NCBI GenBank assembly: GCA_963971405.1
Contig: OZ020489.1
Span: 46,484,804-46,548,803 of the forward strand
Origin: Psococerastis gibbosa
Lineage: Eukaryota > Arthropoda > Insecta > Psocodea > Psocidae
Length of the DNA stretch: 64,000 nt
Direction: 5' to 3'
A program made the translations under genes and the position numbers. Shown piece after piece: positions 20,801 to 35,637 of the stretch (position 1 is its first letter; every line of letters starts with the position of its first letter). The notes beneath the pieces are model-generated. The model worked only from the letters and a program-made list of their open reading frames with translations. It was not told the origin of the DNA and searched no databases.

Positions 20801-23800
20801 GTCCGATTTGAGGGCGTTGCAAAGTCGGTTTTCAAGGTATGTTGCACACGTTAAGGGGGTGGGGTCACCGGTAGATTTCTTTCTGATGCGGTTTTTTCGA
20901 TTCCAGTTGCGGTCCTGACCAATAGTTGTCATTGATGACCATACGGATTCGATGGGGTTTGCGTCCTAGACGCATTTGAAAAACGCTCCCTATCCCTTAT
21001 ACATAGGATTTTTTACATTTCATACAATTTTAAGAAATTCTCTCGATGGTTAGTCGACTTTTTTCGCTCAGACGTGGGATTTTATGTGGGCTACAAGAAA
21101 AATGCGGAATCCCGCTTCTCACTGGTCAAATTCGGCAATTTTTCCCCTTTTTTGAATATCCTTGTTCCGACCCTGACGCCACACAATGATCGATACACAA
21201 TGCGCGATACCTGATCTCCCACTAGTTTTTCAAGCCGCATCTAGCTGCCAGGGTTATACAATTTAAAGAGGCAATTTTTCGTTTTTTTTTTTTTTTGCGC
21301 CCATTTTTTTGACTTTTTTTGGGGTCGAGATTGGTGTCGCTAGACGCGGGATTTTATCCCGAACACGACGATATATGGTTTATGGGGTGGTTTTCCCATA
21401 GGTTGCCGGCTAGCCCGGGATCAGTGACTATTTGAAGGATTTCGGGGGCTCGGGGCCTGTGACGTCATCGCCCATGCATTCTTATGGGAAATTTTGGTCA
21501 AAATGATCCGATTGCCATGAATGGCACATGGTTGGAAAGAGGAGGTGATTTCGAGCCGATTCACCCGGTTTTTACTCTGATTCGTTTGATACCGTCCGAT
21601 TTGAGGGCGTTGCAAAGTCGGTTTTCAAGGTATGTTGCACACGTTAAGGGGGTGGGGTCACCGGTAGATTTCTTTCTGATGCGGTTTTTTCGATTCCAGT
21701 TGCGGTCCTGACCAATAGTTGTCATTGATGACCATACGGATTCGATGGGGTTTGCGTTCTAGACGCATTTGAAAAACGCTCCCTATCCCTTATACATAGG
21801 ATTTTTTACATTTCATACGATGTTAAGAAATTCTCTCGATGGTTAGTCGTCTTTTTTCGCTCAGACGTGGGATTTTATGTGGGCTACAAGAAAAATGCGG
21901 AATCCCGCTTCTCACTGGTCAAATTCGGCAATTTTTCCCCTTTTTTGAATATCCTTGTTCCGACCCTGACGCCACACAATGATCGATACACAATGCGCGA
22001 TACCTGATCTCCCACTAGTTTTTCAAGCCGCATCTAGCTGCCAGGGTTGTACAATTTTAAGAGGCTATTTGGCAATTTTTCGTTTTTTTTTTTTTTTTTT
22101 TGCGCCCATTTTTTTGACTTTTTTTGGGGTCGAGATGGGTGTCGCCAGACGCGGGATTTTATCCCGAACACGACGATACATGGTTTATGGGGTGGTTTTC
22201 CCATAGGTTGCCGGCTAGCCCGGGATCAGTGACTATTTGAAGGATTTCGGGGGCTCGGGGCCTGTGACGTCATCGCCCATGCATTCTTATGGGAAATTTT
22301 GGTCAAAATGATCCGATTGCCATGAATGGCACATGGTTGGAAAGAGGAGGTGATTTCGAGCCGATTCGCCCGGTTTTTACTCTGATTCGTTTGACACCGT
22401 CCGATTTGAGGGCGTTGCAAAGTCGGTTTTCAAGGTATGTTGCACACGTTAAGGGGGTGGGGTCACCGGTAGATTTCTTTCTGATGCGGGTTTTTCGATT
22501 CCAGTTGCGGTCCTGACCAATAGTTGTCATTGATGACCATACGGATTCGATGGGGTTTGCGTTCTAGACGCATTTGAAAAACGCTCCCTATCCCTTATAC
22601 ATAGGATTTTTTACATTTCATACGATTTTAAGAAATTCTCTCGATGGTTAGTCGACTTTTTTCGCTCAGACGTGGGATTTTATGTGGGCTACAAGAAAAA
22701 TGCGGAATCCCGCTTCTCACTGGTCAAATTCGGCAATTTTTCCCCTTTTTTGAATATCCTTGTTCCGACCCTGACGCCACACAATGATCGATACACAATG
22801 CGCGATACCTGATCTCCCACTAGTTTTTCAAGCCGCATCTAGCTGCCAGGGTTATACAATTTAAAGAGGCAATTTTTCGTTTTTTTTTTTTTTTGCGCCC
22901 ATTTTTTTGACTTTTTTTGGGGTCGAGATTGGTGTCGCTAGACGCGGGATTTTATCCCGAACACGACGATATATGGTTTATGGGGTGGTTTTCCCATAGG
23001 TTGCCGGCTAGCCCGGGATCAGTGACTATTTGAAGGATTTCGGGGGCTCGGGGCCTGTGACGTCATCGCCCATGCATTCTTATGGGAAATTTTGGTCAAA
23101 ATGATCCGATTGCCATGAATGGCACATGGTTGGAAAGAGGAGGTGATTTCGAGCCGATTCACCCGGTTTTTACTCTGATTCGTTTGATACCGTCCGATTT
23201 GAGGGCGTTGCAAAGTCGGTTTTCAAGGTATGTTGCACACGTTAAGGGGGTGGGGTCACCGGTAGATTTCTTTCTGATGCGGTTTTTTCGATTCCAGTTG
23301 CGGTCCTGACCAATAGTTGTCATTGATGACCATACGGATTCGATGGGGTTTGCGTTCTAGACGCATTTGAAAAACGCTCCCTATCCCTTATACATAGGAT
23401 TTTTTACATTTCATACGATGTTAAGAAATTCTCTCGATGGTTAGTCGTCTTTTTTCGCTCAGACGTGGGATTTTATGTGGGCTACAAGAAAAATGCGGAA
23501 TCCCGCTTCTCACTGGTCAAATTCGGCAATTTTTCCCCTTTTTTGAATATCCTTGTTCCGACCCTGACGCCACACAATGATCGATACACAATGCGCGATA
23601 CCTGATCTCCCACTAGTTTTTCAAGCCGCATCTAGCTGCCAGGGTTATACAATTTAAAGAGGCAATTTTTCGTTTTTTTTTTTTTTTTGCGCCCATTTTT
23701 TTGACTTTTTTTGGGGTCGAGATTGGTGTCGCTAGACGCGGGATTTTATCCCGAACACGACGATATATGGTTTATGGGGTGGTTTTCCCATAGGTTGCCG

Positions 23801-25941
23801 GCTAGCCCGGGATCAGTGACTATTTGAAGGATTTCGGGGGCTCGGGGCCTGTGACGTCATCGCCCATGCATTCTTATGGGAAATTTTGGTCAAAATGATC
23901 CGATTGCCATGAATGGCACATGGTTGGAAAGAGGAGGTGATTTCGAGCCGATTCGCCCGGTTTTTACTCTGATTCGTTTGATACCGTCCGATTTGAGGGC
24001 GTTGCAAAGTCGGTTTTCAAGGTATGTTGCACACGTTAAGGGGGTGGGGTCACCGGTAGATTTCTTTCTGATGCGGTTTTTTCGATTCCAGTTGCGGTCC
24101 TGACCAATAGTTGTCATTGATGACCATACGGATTCGATGGGGTTTGCGTTCTAGACGCATTTGAAAAACGCTCCCTATCCCTTATACATAGGATTTTTTA
24201 CATTTCATACGATGTTAAGAAATTCTCTCGATGGTTAGTCGACTTTTTTCGCTCAGACGTGGGATTTTATGTGGGCTACAAGAAAAATGCGGAATCCCGC
24301 TTCTCACTGGTCAAATTCGGCAATTTTTCCCCTTTTTTGAATATCCTTGTTCCGACCCTGACGCCACACAATGATCGATACACAATGCGCGATACCTGAT
24401 CTCCCACTAGTTTTTCAAGCCGCATCTAGCTGCCAGGGTTATACAATTTAAAGAGGCAATTTTTCGTTTTTTTTTTTTTTGCGCCCATTTTTTTGACTTT
24501 TTTTGGGGTCGAGATTGGTGTCGCTAGACGCGGGATTTTATCCCGAACACGACGATATATGGTTTATGGGGTGGTTTTCCCATAGGTTGCCGGCTAGCCC
24601 GGGATCAGTGACTATTTGAAGGATTTCGGGGGCTCGGAGCCTGTGACGTCATCGCCCATGCATTCTTATGGGAAATTTTGGTCAAAATGATCCGATTGCC
24701 ATGAATGGCACATGGTTGGAAAGAGGAGGTGATTTCGAGCTGATTCGCCCGGTTTTTACTCTGATTCGTTTGATACCGTCCGATTTGAGGGCGTTGCAAA
24801 GTCGGTTTTCAAGGTATGTTGCACACGTTAAGGGGGTGGGGTCACCGGTAGATTTCTTTCTGATGCGGTTTTTTCGATTCCAGTTGCGGTCCTGACCAAT
24901 AGTTGTCATTGATGACCATACGGATTCGATGGGGCTTGCGTTCTAGACGCATTTGAAAAACGCTCCCTATCCCTTATACATAGGATTTTTTACATTTCAT
25001 ACAATTTTAAGAAATTCTCTCGATGGTTAGTCGACTTTTTTCGCTCAGACGTGGGATTTTATGTGGGCTACAAGAAAAATGCGGAATCCCGCTTCTCACT
25101 GGTCAAATTCGGCAATTTTTCCCCTTTTTTGAATATCCTTGTTCCGACCCTGACGCCACACAATGATCGATACACAATGCGCGATACCTGATCTCCCACT
25201 AGTTTTTCAAGCCGCATCTAGCTGCCAGGGTTATACAATTTAAAGAGGCAATTTTTCGTTTTTTTTTTTTTTGCGCCCATTTTTTTGACTTTTTTTGGGG
25301 TCGAGATTGGTGTCGCTAGACGCGGGATTTTATCCCGAACACGACGATATATGGTTTATGGGGTGGTTTTCCCATAGGTTGCCGGCTAGCCCGGGATCAG
25401 TGACTATTTGAAGGATTTCGGGGGCTCGGGGCCTGTGACGTCATCGCCCATGCATTCTTATGGGAAATTTTGGTCAAAATGATCCGATTGCCATGAATGG
25501 CACATAGTTGGAAAGAGGAGGTGATTTCGAGCCGATTCACCCGGTTTTTACTCTGATTCGTTTGATACCGTCCGATTTGAGGGCGTTGCAAAGTCGGTTT
25601 TCAAGGTATGTTGCACACGTTAAGGGGGTGGGGTCACCGGTAGATTTCTTTCTGATGCGGTTTTTTCGATTCCAGTTGCGGTCCTGACCAATAGTTGTCA
25701 TTGATGACCATACGGATTCGATGGGGTTTGCGTTCTAGACGCATTTGAAAAACGCTCCCTATCCCTTATACATAGGATTTTTTACATTTCATACGATGTT
25801 AAGAAATTCTCTCGATGGTTAGTCGTCTTTTTTCGCTCAGACGTGGGATTTTATGTGGGCTACAAGAAAAATGCGGAATCCCGCTTCTCACTGGTCAAAT
25901 TCGGCAATTTTTCCCCTTTTTTGAATATCCTTGTTCCGACC
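17841..25941 (+). repeat. Family A satellite, transition to higher-order array
   Basis: Monomers anchored at 18297, 19091, 19897, 20691, 21484, 22289, 23082, 23876, 24668 and 25460. Four variants alternate. Variant l has GAGCTGATTCGCCC and usually GGAGCCTG. Variant h has CGATTCACCCGG. Variant t has TTTGACACCG and GGGTTGTACAATT. Variant a has neither change. The order here is l h a l h t h a l h. The copy at 25460 has CACATAGTTGG, putting a stop in the small frame seen in its neighbours. No gene is present. Confidence 0.95.
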
Positions 25942-28900
25942 CTGACGCCACACAATGATCGATACACAATGCGCGATACCTGATCTCCCACTAGTTTTTC
26001 AAGCCGCATCTAGCTGCCAGGGTTGTACAATTTAAAGAGGCTATTTGGCAATTTTTCGTTTTTTTTTTTTTTTTTTTGCGCCCATTTTTTTGACTTTTTT
26101 TGGGGTCGAGATGGGTGTCGCCAGACGCGGGATTTTATCCCGAACACGACGATACATGGTTTATGGGGTGGTTTTCCCATAGGTTGCCGGCTAGCCCGGG
26201 ATCAGTGACTATTTGAAGGATTTCGGGGGCTCGGGGCCTGTGACGTCATCGCCCATGCATTCTTATGGGAAATTTTGGTCAAAATGATCCGATTGCCATG
26301 AATGGCACATGGTTGGAAAGAGGAGGTGATTTCGAGCCGATTCGCCCGGTTTTTACTCTGATTCGTTTGACACCGTCCGATTTGAGGGCGTTGCAAAGTC
26401 GGTTTTCAAGGTATGTTGCACACGTTAAGGGGGTGGGGTCACCGGTAGATTTCTTTCTGATGCGGTTTTTTCGATTCCAGTTGCGGTCCTGACCAATAGT
26501 TGTCATTGATGACCATACGGATTCGATGGGGTTTGCGTTCTAGACGCATTTGAAAAACGCTCCCTATCCCTTATACATAGGATTTTTTACATTTCATACG
26601 ATTTTAAGAAATTCTCTCGATGGTTAGTCGACTTTTTTCGCTCAGACGTGGGATTTTATGTGGGCTACAAGAAAAATGCGGAATCCCGCTTCTCAATGGT
26701 CAAATTCGGCAATTTTTCCCCTTTTTTGAATATCCTTGTTCCGACCCTGACGCCACACAATGATCGATACACAATGCGCGATACCTGATCTCCCACTAGT
26801 TTTTCAAGCCGCATCTAGCTGCCAGGGTTATACAATTTAAAGAGGCAATTTTTCGTTTTTTTTTTTTTTTGCGCCCATTTTTTTGACTTTTTTTGGGGTC
26901 GAGATTGGTGTCGCTAGACGCGGGATTTTATCCCGAACACGACGATATATGGTTTATGGGGTGGTTTTCCCATAGGTTGCCGGCTAGCCCGGGATCAGTG
27001 ACTATTTGAAGGATTTCGGGGGCTCGGGGCCTGTGACGTCATCGCCCATGCATTCTTATGGGAAATTTTGGTCAAAATGATCCGATTGCCATGAATGGCA
27101 CATGGTTGGAAAGAGGAGGTGATTTCGAGCCGATTCGCCCGGTTTTTACTCTGATTCGTTTGATACCGTCCGATTTGAGGGCGTTGCAAAGTCGGTTTTC
27201 AAGGTATGTTGCACACGTTAAGGGGGTGGGGTCACCGGTAGATTTCTTTCTGATGCGGTTTTTTCGATTCCAGTTGCGGTCCTGACCAATAGTTGTCATT
27301 GATGACCATACGGATTCGATGGGGTTTGCGTTCTAGACGCATTTGAAAAACGCTCCCTATCCCTTATACATAGGATTTTTTACATTTCATACGATGTTAA
27401 GAAATTCTCTCGATGGTTAGTCGACTTTTTTCGCTCAGACGTGGGATTTTATGTGGGCTACAAGAAAAATGCGGAATCCCGCTTCTCACTGGTCAAATTC
27501 GGCAATTTTTCCCCTTTTTTGAATATCCTTGTTCCGACCCTGACGCCACACAATGATCGATACACAATGCGCGATACCTGATCTCCCACTAGTTTTTCAA
27601 GCCGCATCTAGCTGCCAGGGTTATACAATTTAAAGAGGCAATTTTTCGTTTTTTTTTTTTTTGCGCCCATTTTTTTGACTTTTTTTGGGGTCGAGATTGG
27701 TGTCGCTAGACGCGGGATTTTATCCCGAACACGACGATATATGGTTTATGGGGTGGTTTTCCCATAGGTTGCCGGCTAGCCCGGGATCAGTGACTATTTG
27801 AAGGATTTCGGGGGCTCGGAGCCTGTGACGTCATCGCCCATGCATTCTTATGGGAAATTTTGGTCAAAATGATCCGATTGCCATGAATGGCACATGGTTG
27901 GAAAGAGGAGGTGATTTCGAGCTGATTCGCCCGGTTTTTACTCTGATTCGTTTGATACCGTCCGATTTGAGGGCGTTGCAAAGTCGGTTTTCAAGGTATG
28001 TTGCACACGTTAAGGGGGTGGGGTCACCGGTAGATTTCTTTCTGATGCGGTTTTTTCGATTCCAGTTGCGGTCCTGACCAATAGTTGTCATTGATGACCA
28101 TACGGATTCGATGGGGCTTGCGTTCTAGACGCATTTGAAAAACGCTCCCTATCCCTTATACATAGGATTTTTTACATTTCATACAATTTTAAGAAATTCT
28201 CTCGATGGTTAGTCGACTTCTTTCGCTCAGACGTGGGATTTTATGTGGGCTACAAGAAAAATGCGGAATCCCGCTTCTCACTGGTCAAATTCGGCAATTT
28301 TTCCCTTTTTTGAATATCCTTGTTCCGACCCTGACGCCACACAATGATCGATACACAATGCGCGATACCTGATCTCCCACTAGTTTTTCAAGCCGCATCT
28401 AGCTGCCAGGGTTATACAATTTAAAGAGGCAATTTTTCGTTTTTTTTTTTTTTTGCGCCCATTTTTTTGACTTTTTTTGGGGTCGAGATTGGTGTCGCTA
28501 GACGCGGGATTTTATCCCGAACACGACGATATATGGTTTATGGGGTGGTTTTCCCATAGGTTGCCGGCTAGCCCGGGATCAGTGACTATTTGAAGGATTT
28601 CGGGGGCTCGGGGCCTGTGACGTCATCGCCCATGCATTCTTATGGGAAATTTTGGTCAAAATGATCCGATTGCCATGAATGGCACATGGTTGGAAAGAGG
28701 AGGTGATTTCGAGCCGATTCACCCGGTTTTTACTCTGATTCGTTTGATACCGTCCGATTTGAGGGCGTTGCAAAGTCGGTTTTCAAGGTATGTTGCACAC
28801 GTTAAGGGGGTGGGGTCACCGGTAGATTTCTTTCTGATGCGGTTTTTTCGATTCCAGTTGCGGTCCTGACCAATAGTTGTCATTGATGACCATACGGATT

Positions 28901-31900
28901 CGATGGGGTTTGCGTTCTAGACGCATTTGAAAAACGCTCCCTATCCCTTATACATAGGATTTTTTACATTTCATACGATGTTAAGAAATTCTCTCGATGG
29001 TTAGTCGTCTTTTTTCGCTCAGACGTGGGATTTTATGTGGGCTACAAGAAAAATGCGGAATCCCGCTTCTCACTGGTCAAATTCGGCAATTTTTCCCCTT
29101 TTTTGAATATCCTTGTTCCGACCCTGACGCCACACAATGATCGATACACAATGCGCGATACCTGATCTCCCACTAGTTTTTCAAGCCGCATCTAGCTGCC
29201 AGGGTTGTACAATTTAAAGAGGCTATTTGGCAATTTTTCGTTTTTTTTTTTTTTTTTTTTGCGCCCATTTTTTTGACTTTTTTTGGGGTCGAGATGGGTG
29301 TCGCCAGACGCGGGATTTTATCCCGAACACGACGATACATGGTTTATGGGGTGGTTTTCCCATAGGTTGCCGGCTAGCCCGGGATCAGTGACTATTTGAA
29401 GGATTTCGGGGGCTCGGGGCCTGTGACGTCGTCGCCCATGCATTCTTATGGGAAATTTTGGTCAAAATGATCCGATTGCCATGAATGGCACATGGTTGGA
29501 AAGAGGAGGTGATTTCGAGCCGATTCGCCCGGTTTTTACTCTGATTCGTTTGACACCGTCCGATTTGAGGGCGTTGCAAAGTCGGTTTTCAAGGTATGTT
29601 GCACACGTTAAGGGGGTGGGGTCACCGGTAGATTTCTTTCTGATGCGGTTTTTTCGATTCCAGTTGCGGTCCTGACCAATAGTTGTCATTGATGACCATA
29701 CGGATTCGATGGGGTTTGCGTTCTAGACGCATTTGAAAAACGCTCCCTATCCCTTATACATAGGATTTTTTACATTTCATACGATTTTAAGAAATTCTCT
29801 CGATGGTTAGTCGACTTTTTTCGCTCAGACGTGGGATTTTATGTGGGCTACAAGAAAAATGCGGAATCCCGCTTCTCACTGGTCAAATTCGGCAATTTTT
29901 CCCCTTTTTTGAATATCCTTGTTCCGACCCTGACGCCACACAATGATCGATACACAATGCGCGATACCTGATCTCCCACTAGTTTTTCAAGCCGCATCTA
30001 GCTGCCAGGGTTATACAATTTAAAGAGGCAATTTTTCGTTTTTTTTTTTTTTTTGCGCCCATTTTTTTGACTTTTTTTGGGGTCGAGATTGGTGTCGCTA
30101 GACGCGGGATTTTATCCCGAACACGACGATATATGGTTTATGGGGTGGTTTTCCCATAGGTTGCCGGCTAGCCCGGGATCAGTGACTATTTGAAGGATTT
30201 CGGGGGCTCGGGGCCTGTGACGTCATCGCCCATGCATTCTTATGGGAAATTTTGGTCAAAATGATCCGATTGCCATGAATGGCACATGGTTGGAAAGAGG
30301 AGGTGATTTCGAGCCGATTCGCCCGGTTTTTACTCTGATTCGTTTGATACCGTCCGATTTGAGGGCGTTGCAAAGTCGGTTTTCAAGGTATGTTGCACAC
30401 GTTAAGGGGGTGGGGTCACCGGTAGATTTCTTTCTGATGCGGTTTTTTCGATTCCAGTTGCGGTCCTGACCAATAGTTGTCATTGATGACCATACGGATT
30501 CGATGGGGTTTGCGTTCTAGACGCATTTGAAAAACGCTCCCTATCCCTTATACATAGGATTTTTTACATTTCATACGATGTTAAGAAATTCTCTCGATGG
30601 TTAGTCGACTTTTTTCGCTCAGACGTGGGATTTTATGTGGGCTACAAGAAAAATGCGGAATCCCGCTTCTCACTGGTCAAATTCGGCAATTTTTCCCCTT
30701 TTTTGAATATCCTTGTTCCGACCCTGACGCCACACAATGATCGATACAGAATGCGCGATACCTGATCTCCCACTAGTTTTTCAAGCCGCATCTAGCTGCC
30801 AGGGTTATACAATTTAAAGAGGCAATTTTTCGTTTTTTTTTTTTTTTGCGCCCATTTTTTTGACTTTTTTTGGGGTCGAGATTGGTGTCGCTAGACGCGG
30901 GATTTTATCCCGAACACGACGATATATGGTTTACGGGGTGGTTTTCCCATAGGTTGCCGGCTAGCCCGGGATCAGTGACTATTTGAAGGATTTCGGGGGC
31001 TCGGAGCCTGTGACGTCATCGCCCATGCATTCTTATGGGAAATTTTGGTCAAAATGATCCGATTGCCATGAATGGCACATGGTTGGAAAGAGGAGGTGAT
31101 TTCGAGCTGATTCGCCCGGTTTTTACTCTGATTCGTTTGATACCGTCCGATTTGAGGGCGTTGCAAAGTCGGTTTTCAAGGTATGTTGCACACGTTAAGG
31201 GGGTGGGGTCACCGGTAGATTTCTTTCTGATGCGGTTTTTTCGATTCCAGTTGCGGTCCTGACCAATAGTTGTCATTGATGACCATACGGATTCGATGGG
31301 GCTTGCGTTCTAGACGCATTTGAAAAACGCTCCCTATCCCTTATACATAGGATTTTTTACATTTCATACAATTTTAAGAAATTCTCTCGATGGTTAGTCG
31401 ACTTTTTTCGCTCAGACGTGGGATTTTATGTGGGCTACAAGAAAAATGCGGAATCCCGCTTCTCACTGGTCAAATTCGGCAATTTTTCCCCTTTTTTGAA
31501 TATCCTTGTTCCGACCCTGACGCCACACAATGATCGATACACAATGCGCGATACCTGATCTCCCACTAGTTTTTCAAGCCGCATCTAGCTGCCAGGGTTA
31601 TACAATTTAAAGAGGCAATTTTTCGTTTTTTTTTTTTTTTTTTTTTTGCGCCCATTTTTTTGACTTTTTTTGGGGTCGAGATTGGTGTCGCTAGACGCGG
31701 GATTTTATCCCGAACACGACGATATATGGTTTATGGGGTGGTTTTCCCATAGGTTGCCGGCTAGCCCGGGATCAGTGACTATTTGAAGGATTTCGGGGGC
31801 TCGGAGCCTGTGACGTCATCGCCCATGCATTCTTATGGGAAATTTTGGTCAAAATGATCCGATTGCCATGAATGGCACATGGTTGGAAAGAGGAGGTGAT

Positions 31901-34900
31901 TTCGAGCTGATTCGCCCGGTTTTTACTCTGATTCGTTTGATACCGTCCGATTTGAGGGCGTTGCAAAGTCGGTTTTCAAGGTATGTTGCACACGTTAAGG
32001 GGGTGGGGTCACCGGTAGATTTCTTTCTGATGCGGTTTTTTCGATTCCAGTTGCGGTCCTGACCAATAGTTGTCATTGATGACCATACGGATTCGATGGG
32101 GCTTGCGTTCTAGACGCATTTGAAAAACGCTCCCTATCCCTTATACATAGGATTTTTTACATTTCATACAATTTTAAGAAATTCTCTCGATGGTTAGTCG
32201 ACTTTTTTCGCTCAGACGTGGGATTTTATGTGGGCTACAAGAAAAATGCGGAATCCCGCTTCTCACTGGTCAAATTCGGCAATTTTTCCCCTTTTTTGAA
32301 TATCCTTGTTCCGACCCTGACGCCACACAATGATCGATACACAATGCGCGATACCTGATCTCCCACTAGTTTTTCAAGCCGCATCTAGCTGCCAGGGTTA
32401 TACAATTTAAAGAGGCAATTTTTCGTTTTTTTTTTTTTTTGCGCCCATTTTTTTGACTTTTTTTGGGGTCGAGATTGGTGTCGCTAGACGCGGGATTTTA
32501 TCCCGAACACGACGATATATGGTTTATGGGGTGGTTTTCCCATAGGTTGCCGGCTAGCCCGGGATCAGTGACTATTTGAAGGATTTCGGGGGCTCGGGGC
32601 CTGTGACGTCATCGCCCATGCATTCTTATGGGAAATTTTGGTCAAAATGATCCGATTGCCATGAATGGCACATGGTTGGAAAGAGGAGGTGATTTCGAGC
32701 CGATTCACCCGGTTTTTACTCTGATTCGTTTGATACCGTCCGATTTGAGGGCGTTGCAAAGTCGGTTTTCAAGGTATGTTGCACACGTTAAGGGGGTGGG
32801 GTCACCGGTAGATTTCTTTCTGATGCGGTTTTTTCGATTCCAGTTGCGGTCCTGACCAATAGTTGTCATTGATGACCATACGGATTCGATGGGGTTTGCG
32901 TTCTAGACGCATTTGAAAAACGCTCCCTATCCCTTATACATAGGATTTTTTACATTTCATACGATGTTAAGAAATTCTCTCGATGGTTAGTCGACTTTTT
33001 TCGCTCAGACGTGGGATTTTATGTGGGCTACAAGAAAAATGCGGAATCCCGCTTCTCACTGGTCAAATTCGGCAATTTTTCCCCTTTTTTGAATATCCTT
33101 GTTCCGACCCTGACGCCACACAATGATCGATACACAATGCGCGATACCTGATCTCCCACTAGTTTTTCAAGCCGCATCTAGCTGCCAGGGTTATACAATT
33201 TAAAGAGGCAATTTTTCGTTTTTTTTTTTTTTTGCGCCCATTTTTTTGACTTTTTTTGGGGTCGAGATTGGTGTCGCTAGACGCGGGATTTTATCCCGAA
33301 CACGACGATATATGGTTTACGGGGTGGTTTTCCCATAGGTTGCCGGCTAGCCCGGGATCAGTGACTATTTGAAGGATTTCGGGGGCTCGGAGCCTGTGAC
33401 GTCATCGCCCATGCATTCTTATGGGAAATTTTGGTCAAAATGATCCGATTGCCATGAATGGCACATGGTTGGAAAGAGGAGGTGATTTCGAGCTGATTCG
33501 CCCGGTTTTTACTCTGATTCGTTTGATACCGTCCGATTTGAGGGCGTTGCAAAGTCGGTTTTCAAGGTATGTTGCACACGTTAAGGGGGTGGGGTCACCG
33601 GTAGATTTCTTTCTGATGCGGTTTTTTCGATTCCAGTTGCGGTCCTGACCAATAGTTGTCATTGATGACCATACGGATTCGATGGGGCTTGCGTTCTAGA
33701 CGCATTTGAAAAACGCTCCCTATCCCTTATACATAGGATTTTTTACATTTCATACAATTTTAAGAAATTCTCTCGATGGTTAGTCGACTTTTTTCGCTCA
33801 GGCGTGGGATTTTATGTGGGCTACAAGAAAAATGCGGAATCCCGCTTCTCACTGGTCAAATTCGGCAATTTTTCCCCTTTTTTGAATATCCTTGTTCCGA
33901 CCCTGACGCCACACAATGATCGATACACAATGCGCGATACCTGATCTCCCACTAGTTTTTCAAGCCGCATCTAGCTGCCAGGGTTATACAATTTAAAGAG
34001 GCAATTTTTCGTTTTTTTTTTTTTTTTTTTTTGCGCCCATTTTTTTGACTTTTTTTGGGGTCGAGATTGGTGTCGCTAGACGCGGGATTTTATCCCGAAC
34101 ACGACGATATATGGTTTATGGGGTGGTTTTCCCATAGGTTGCCGGCTAGCCCGGGATCAGTGACTATTTGAAGGATTTCGGGGGCTCGGAGCCTGTGACG
34201 TCATCGCCCATGCATTCTTATGGGAAATTTTGGTCAAAATGATCCGATTGCCATGAATGGCACATGGTTGGAAAGAGGAGGTGATTTCGAGCTGATTCGC
34301 CCGGTTTTTACTCTGATTCGTTTGATACCGTCCGATTTGAGGGCGTTGCAAAGTCGGTTTTCAAGGTATGTTGCACACGTTAAGGGGGTGGGGTCACCGG
34401 TAGATTTCTTTCTGATGCGGTTTTTTCGATTCCAGTTGCGGTCCTGACCAATAGTTGTCATTGATGACCATACGGATTCGATGGGGCTTGCGTTCTAGAC
34501 GCATTTGAAAAACGCTCCCTATCCCTTATACATAGGATTTTTTACATTTCATACAATTTTAAGAAATTCTCTCGATGGTTAGTCGACTTTTTTCGCTCAG
34601 ACGTGGGATTTTATGTGGGCTACAAGAAAAATGCGGAATCCCGCTTCTCACTGGTCAAATTCGGCAATTTTTCCCCTTTTTTGAATATCCTTGTTCCGAC
34701 CCTGACGCCACACAATGATCGATACACAATGCGCGATACCTGATCTCCCACTAGTTTTTCAAGCCGCATCTAGCTGCCAGGGTTATACAATTTAAAGAGG
34801 CAATTTTTCGTTTTTTTTTTTTTTGCGCCCATTTTTTTGACTTTTTTTGGGGTCGAGATTGGTGTCGCTAGACGCGGGATTTTATCCCGAACACGACGAT

Positions 34901-35637
34901 ATATGGTTTATGGGGTGGTTTTCCCATAGGTTGCCGGCTAGCCCGGGATCAGTGACTATTTGAAGGATTTCGGGGGCTCGGGGCCTGTGACGTCATCGCC
35001 CATGCATTCTTATGGGAAATTTTGGTCAAAATGATCCGATTGCCATGAATGGCACATGGTTGGAAAGAGGAGGTGATTTCGAGCCGATTCACCCGGTTTT
35101 TACTCTGATTCGTTTGATACCGTCCGATTTGAGGGCGTTGCAAAGTCGGTTTTCAAGGTATGTTGCACACGTTAAGGGGGTGGGGTCACCGGTAGATTTC
35201 TTTCTGATGCGGTTTTTTCGATTCCAGTTGCGGTCCTGACCAATAGTTGTCATTGATGACCATACGGATTCGATGGGGTTTGCGTTCTAGACGCATTTGA
35301 AAAACGCTCCCTATCCCTTATACATAGGATTTTTTACATTTCATACGATGTTAAGAAATTCTCTCGATGGTTAGTCGTCTTTTTTCGCTCAGACGTGGGA
35401 TTTTATGTGGGCTACAAGAAAAATGCGGAATCCCGCTTCTCACTGGTCAAATTCGGCAATTTTTCCCCTTTTTTGAATATCCTTGTTCCGACCCTGACGC
35501 CACACAATGATCGATACACAATGCGCGATACCTGATCTCCCACTAGTTTTTCAAGCCGCCTCTAGCTGCCAGGGTTGTACAATTTAAAGAGGCTATTCGG
35601 CAATTTTTCCCCTTTTTTGAATATCCTTGTTCCGACC
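25942..35637 (+). repeat. Higher-order satellite super-repeat, copy 1 (12 monomers)
   Basis: Monomers anchored at 26265, 27058, 27850, 28642, 29448, 30242, 31035, 31835, 32628, 33421, 34220 and 35012, in the order t a l h t a l l h l l h, followed by a 144-bp partial monomer. Private variants recur in copy 2 at a constant offset: GACTTCTTTCGC (C at 28220), a missing C in the TTCCC run near 28301, GGTTTACGGGG (30934, 33320) and CAGGCGTGGG (33802). Outer boundaries are uncertain by about one monomer. Confidence 0.85.
35494..35637 (+). repeat. 144-bp partial monomer (internal tandem duplication)
   Basis: A short unit running from CTGACGCC to GGCTATTCGGCAATTTTTC, then jumping to the 3' end of a monomer (CCCCTTTTTTGAATATCC). 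The join lies in GGCAATTTTTC, which occurs twice in a normal monomer, so an exchange between these two short repeats explains it. Both this unit and the next carry AGCCGCCTCTAG (normal GCATCTAG). Confidence 0.9.
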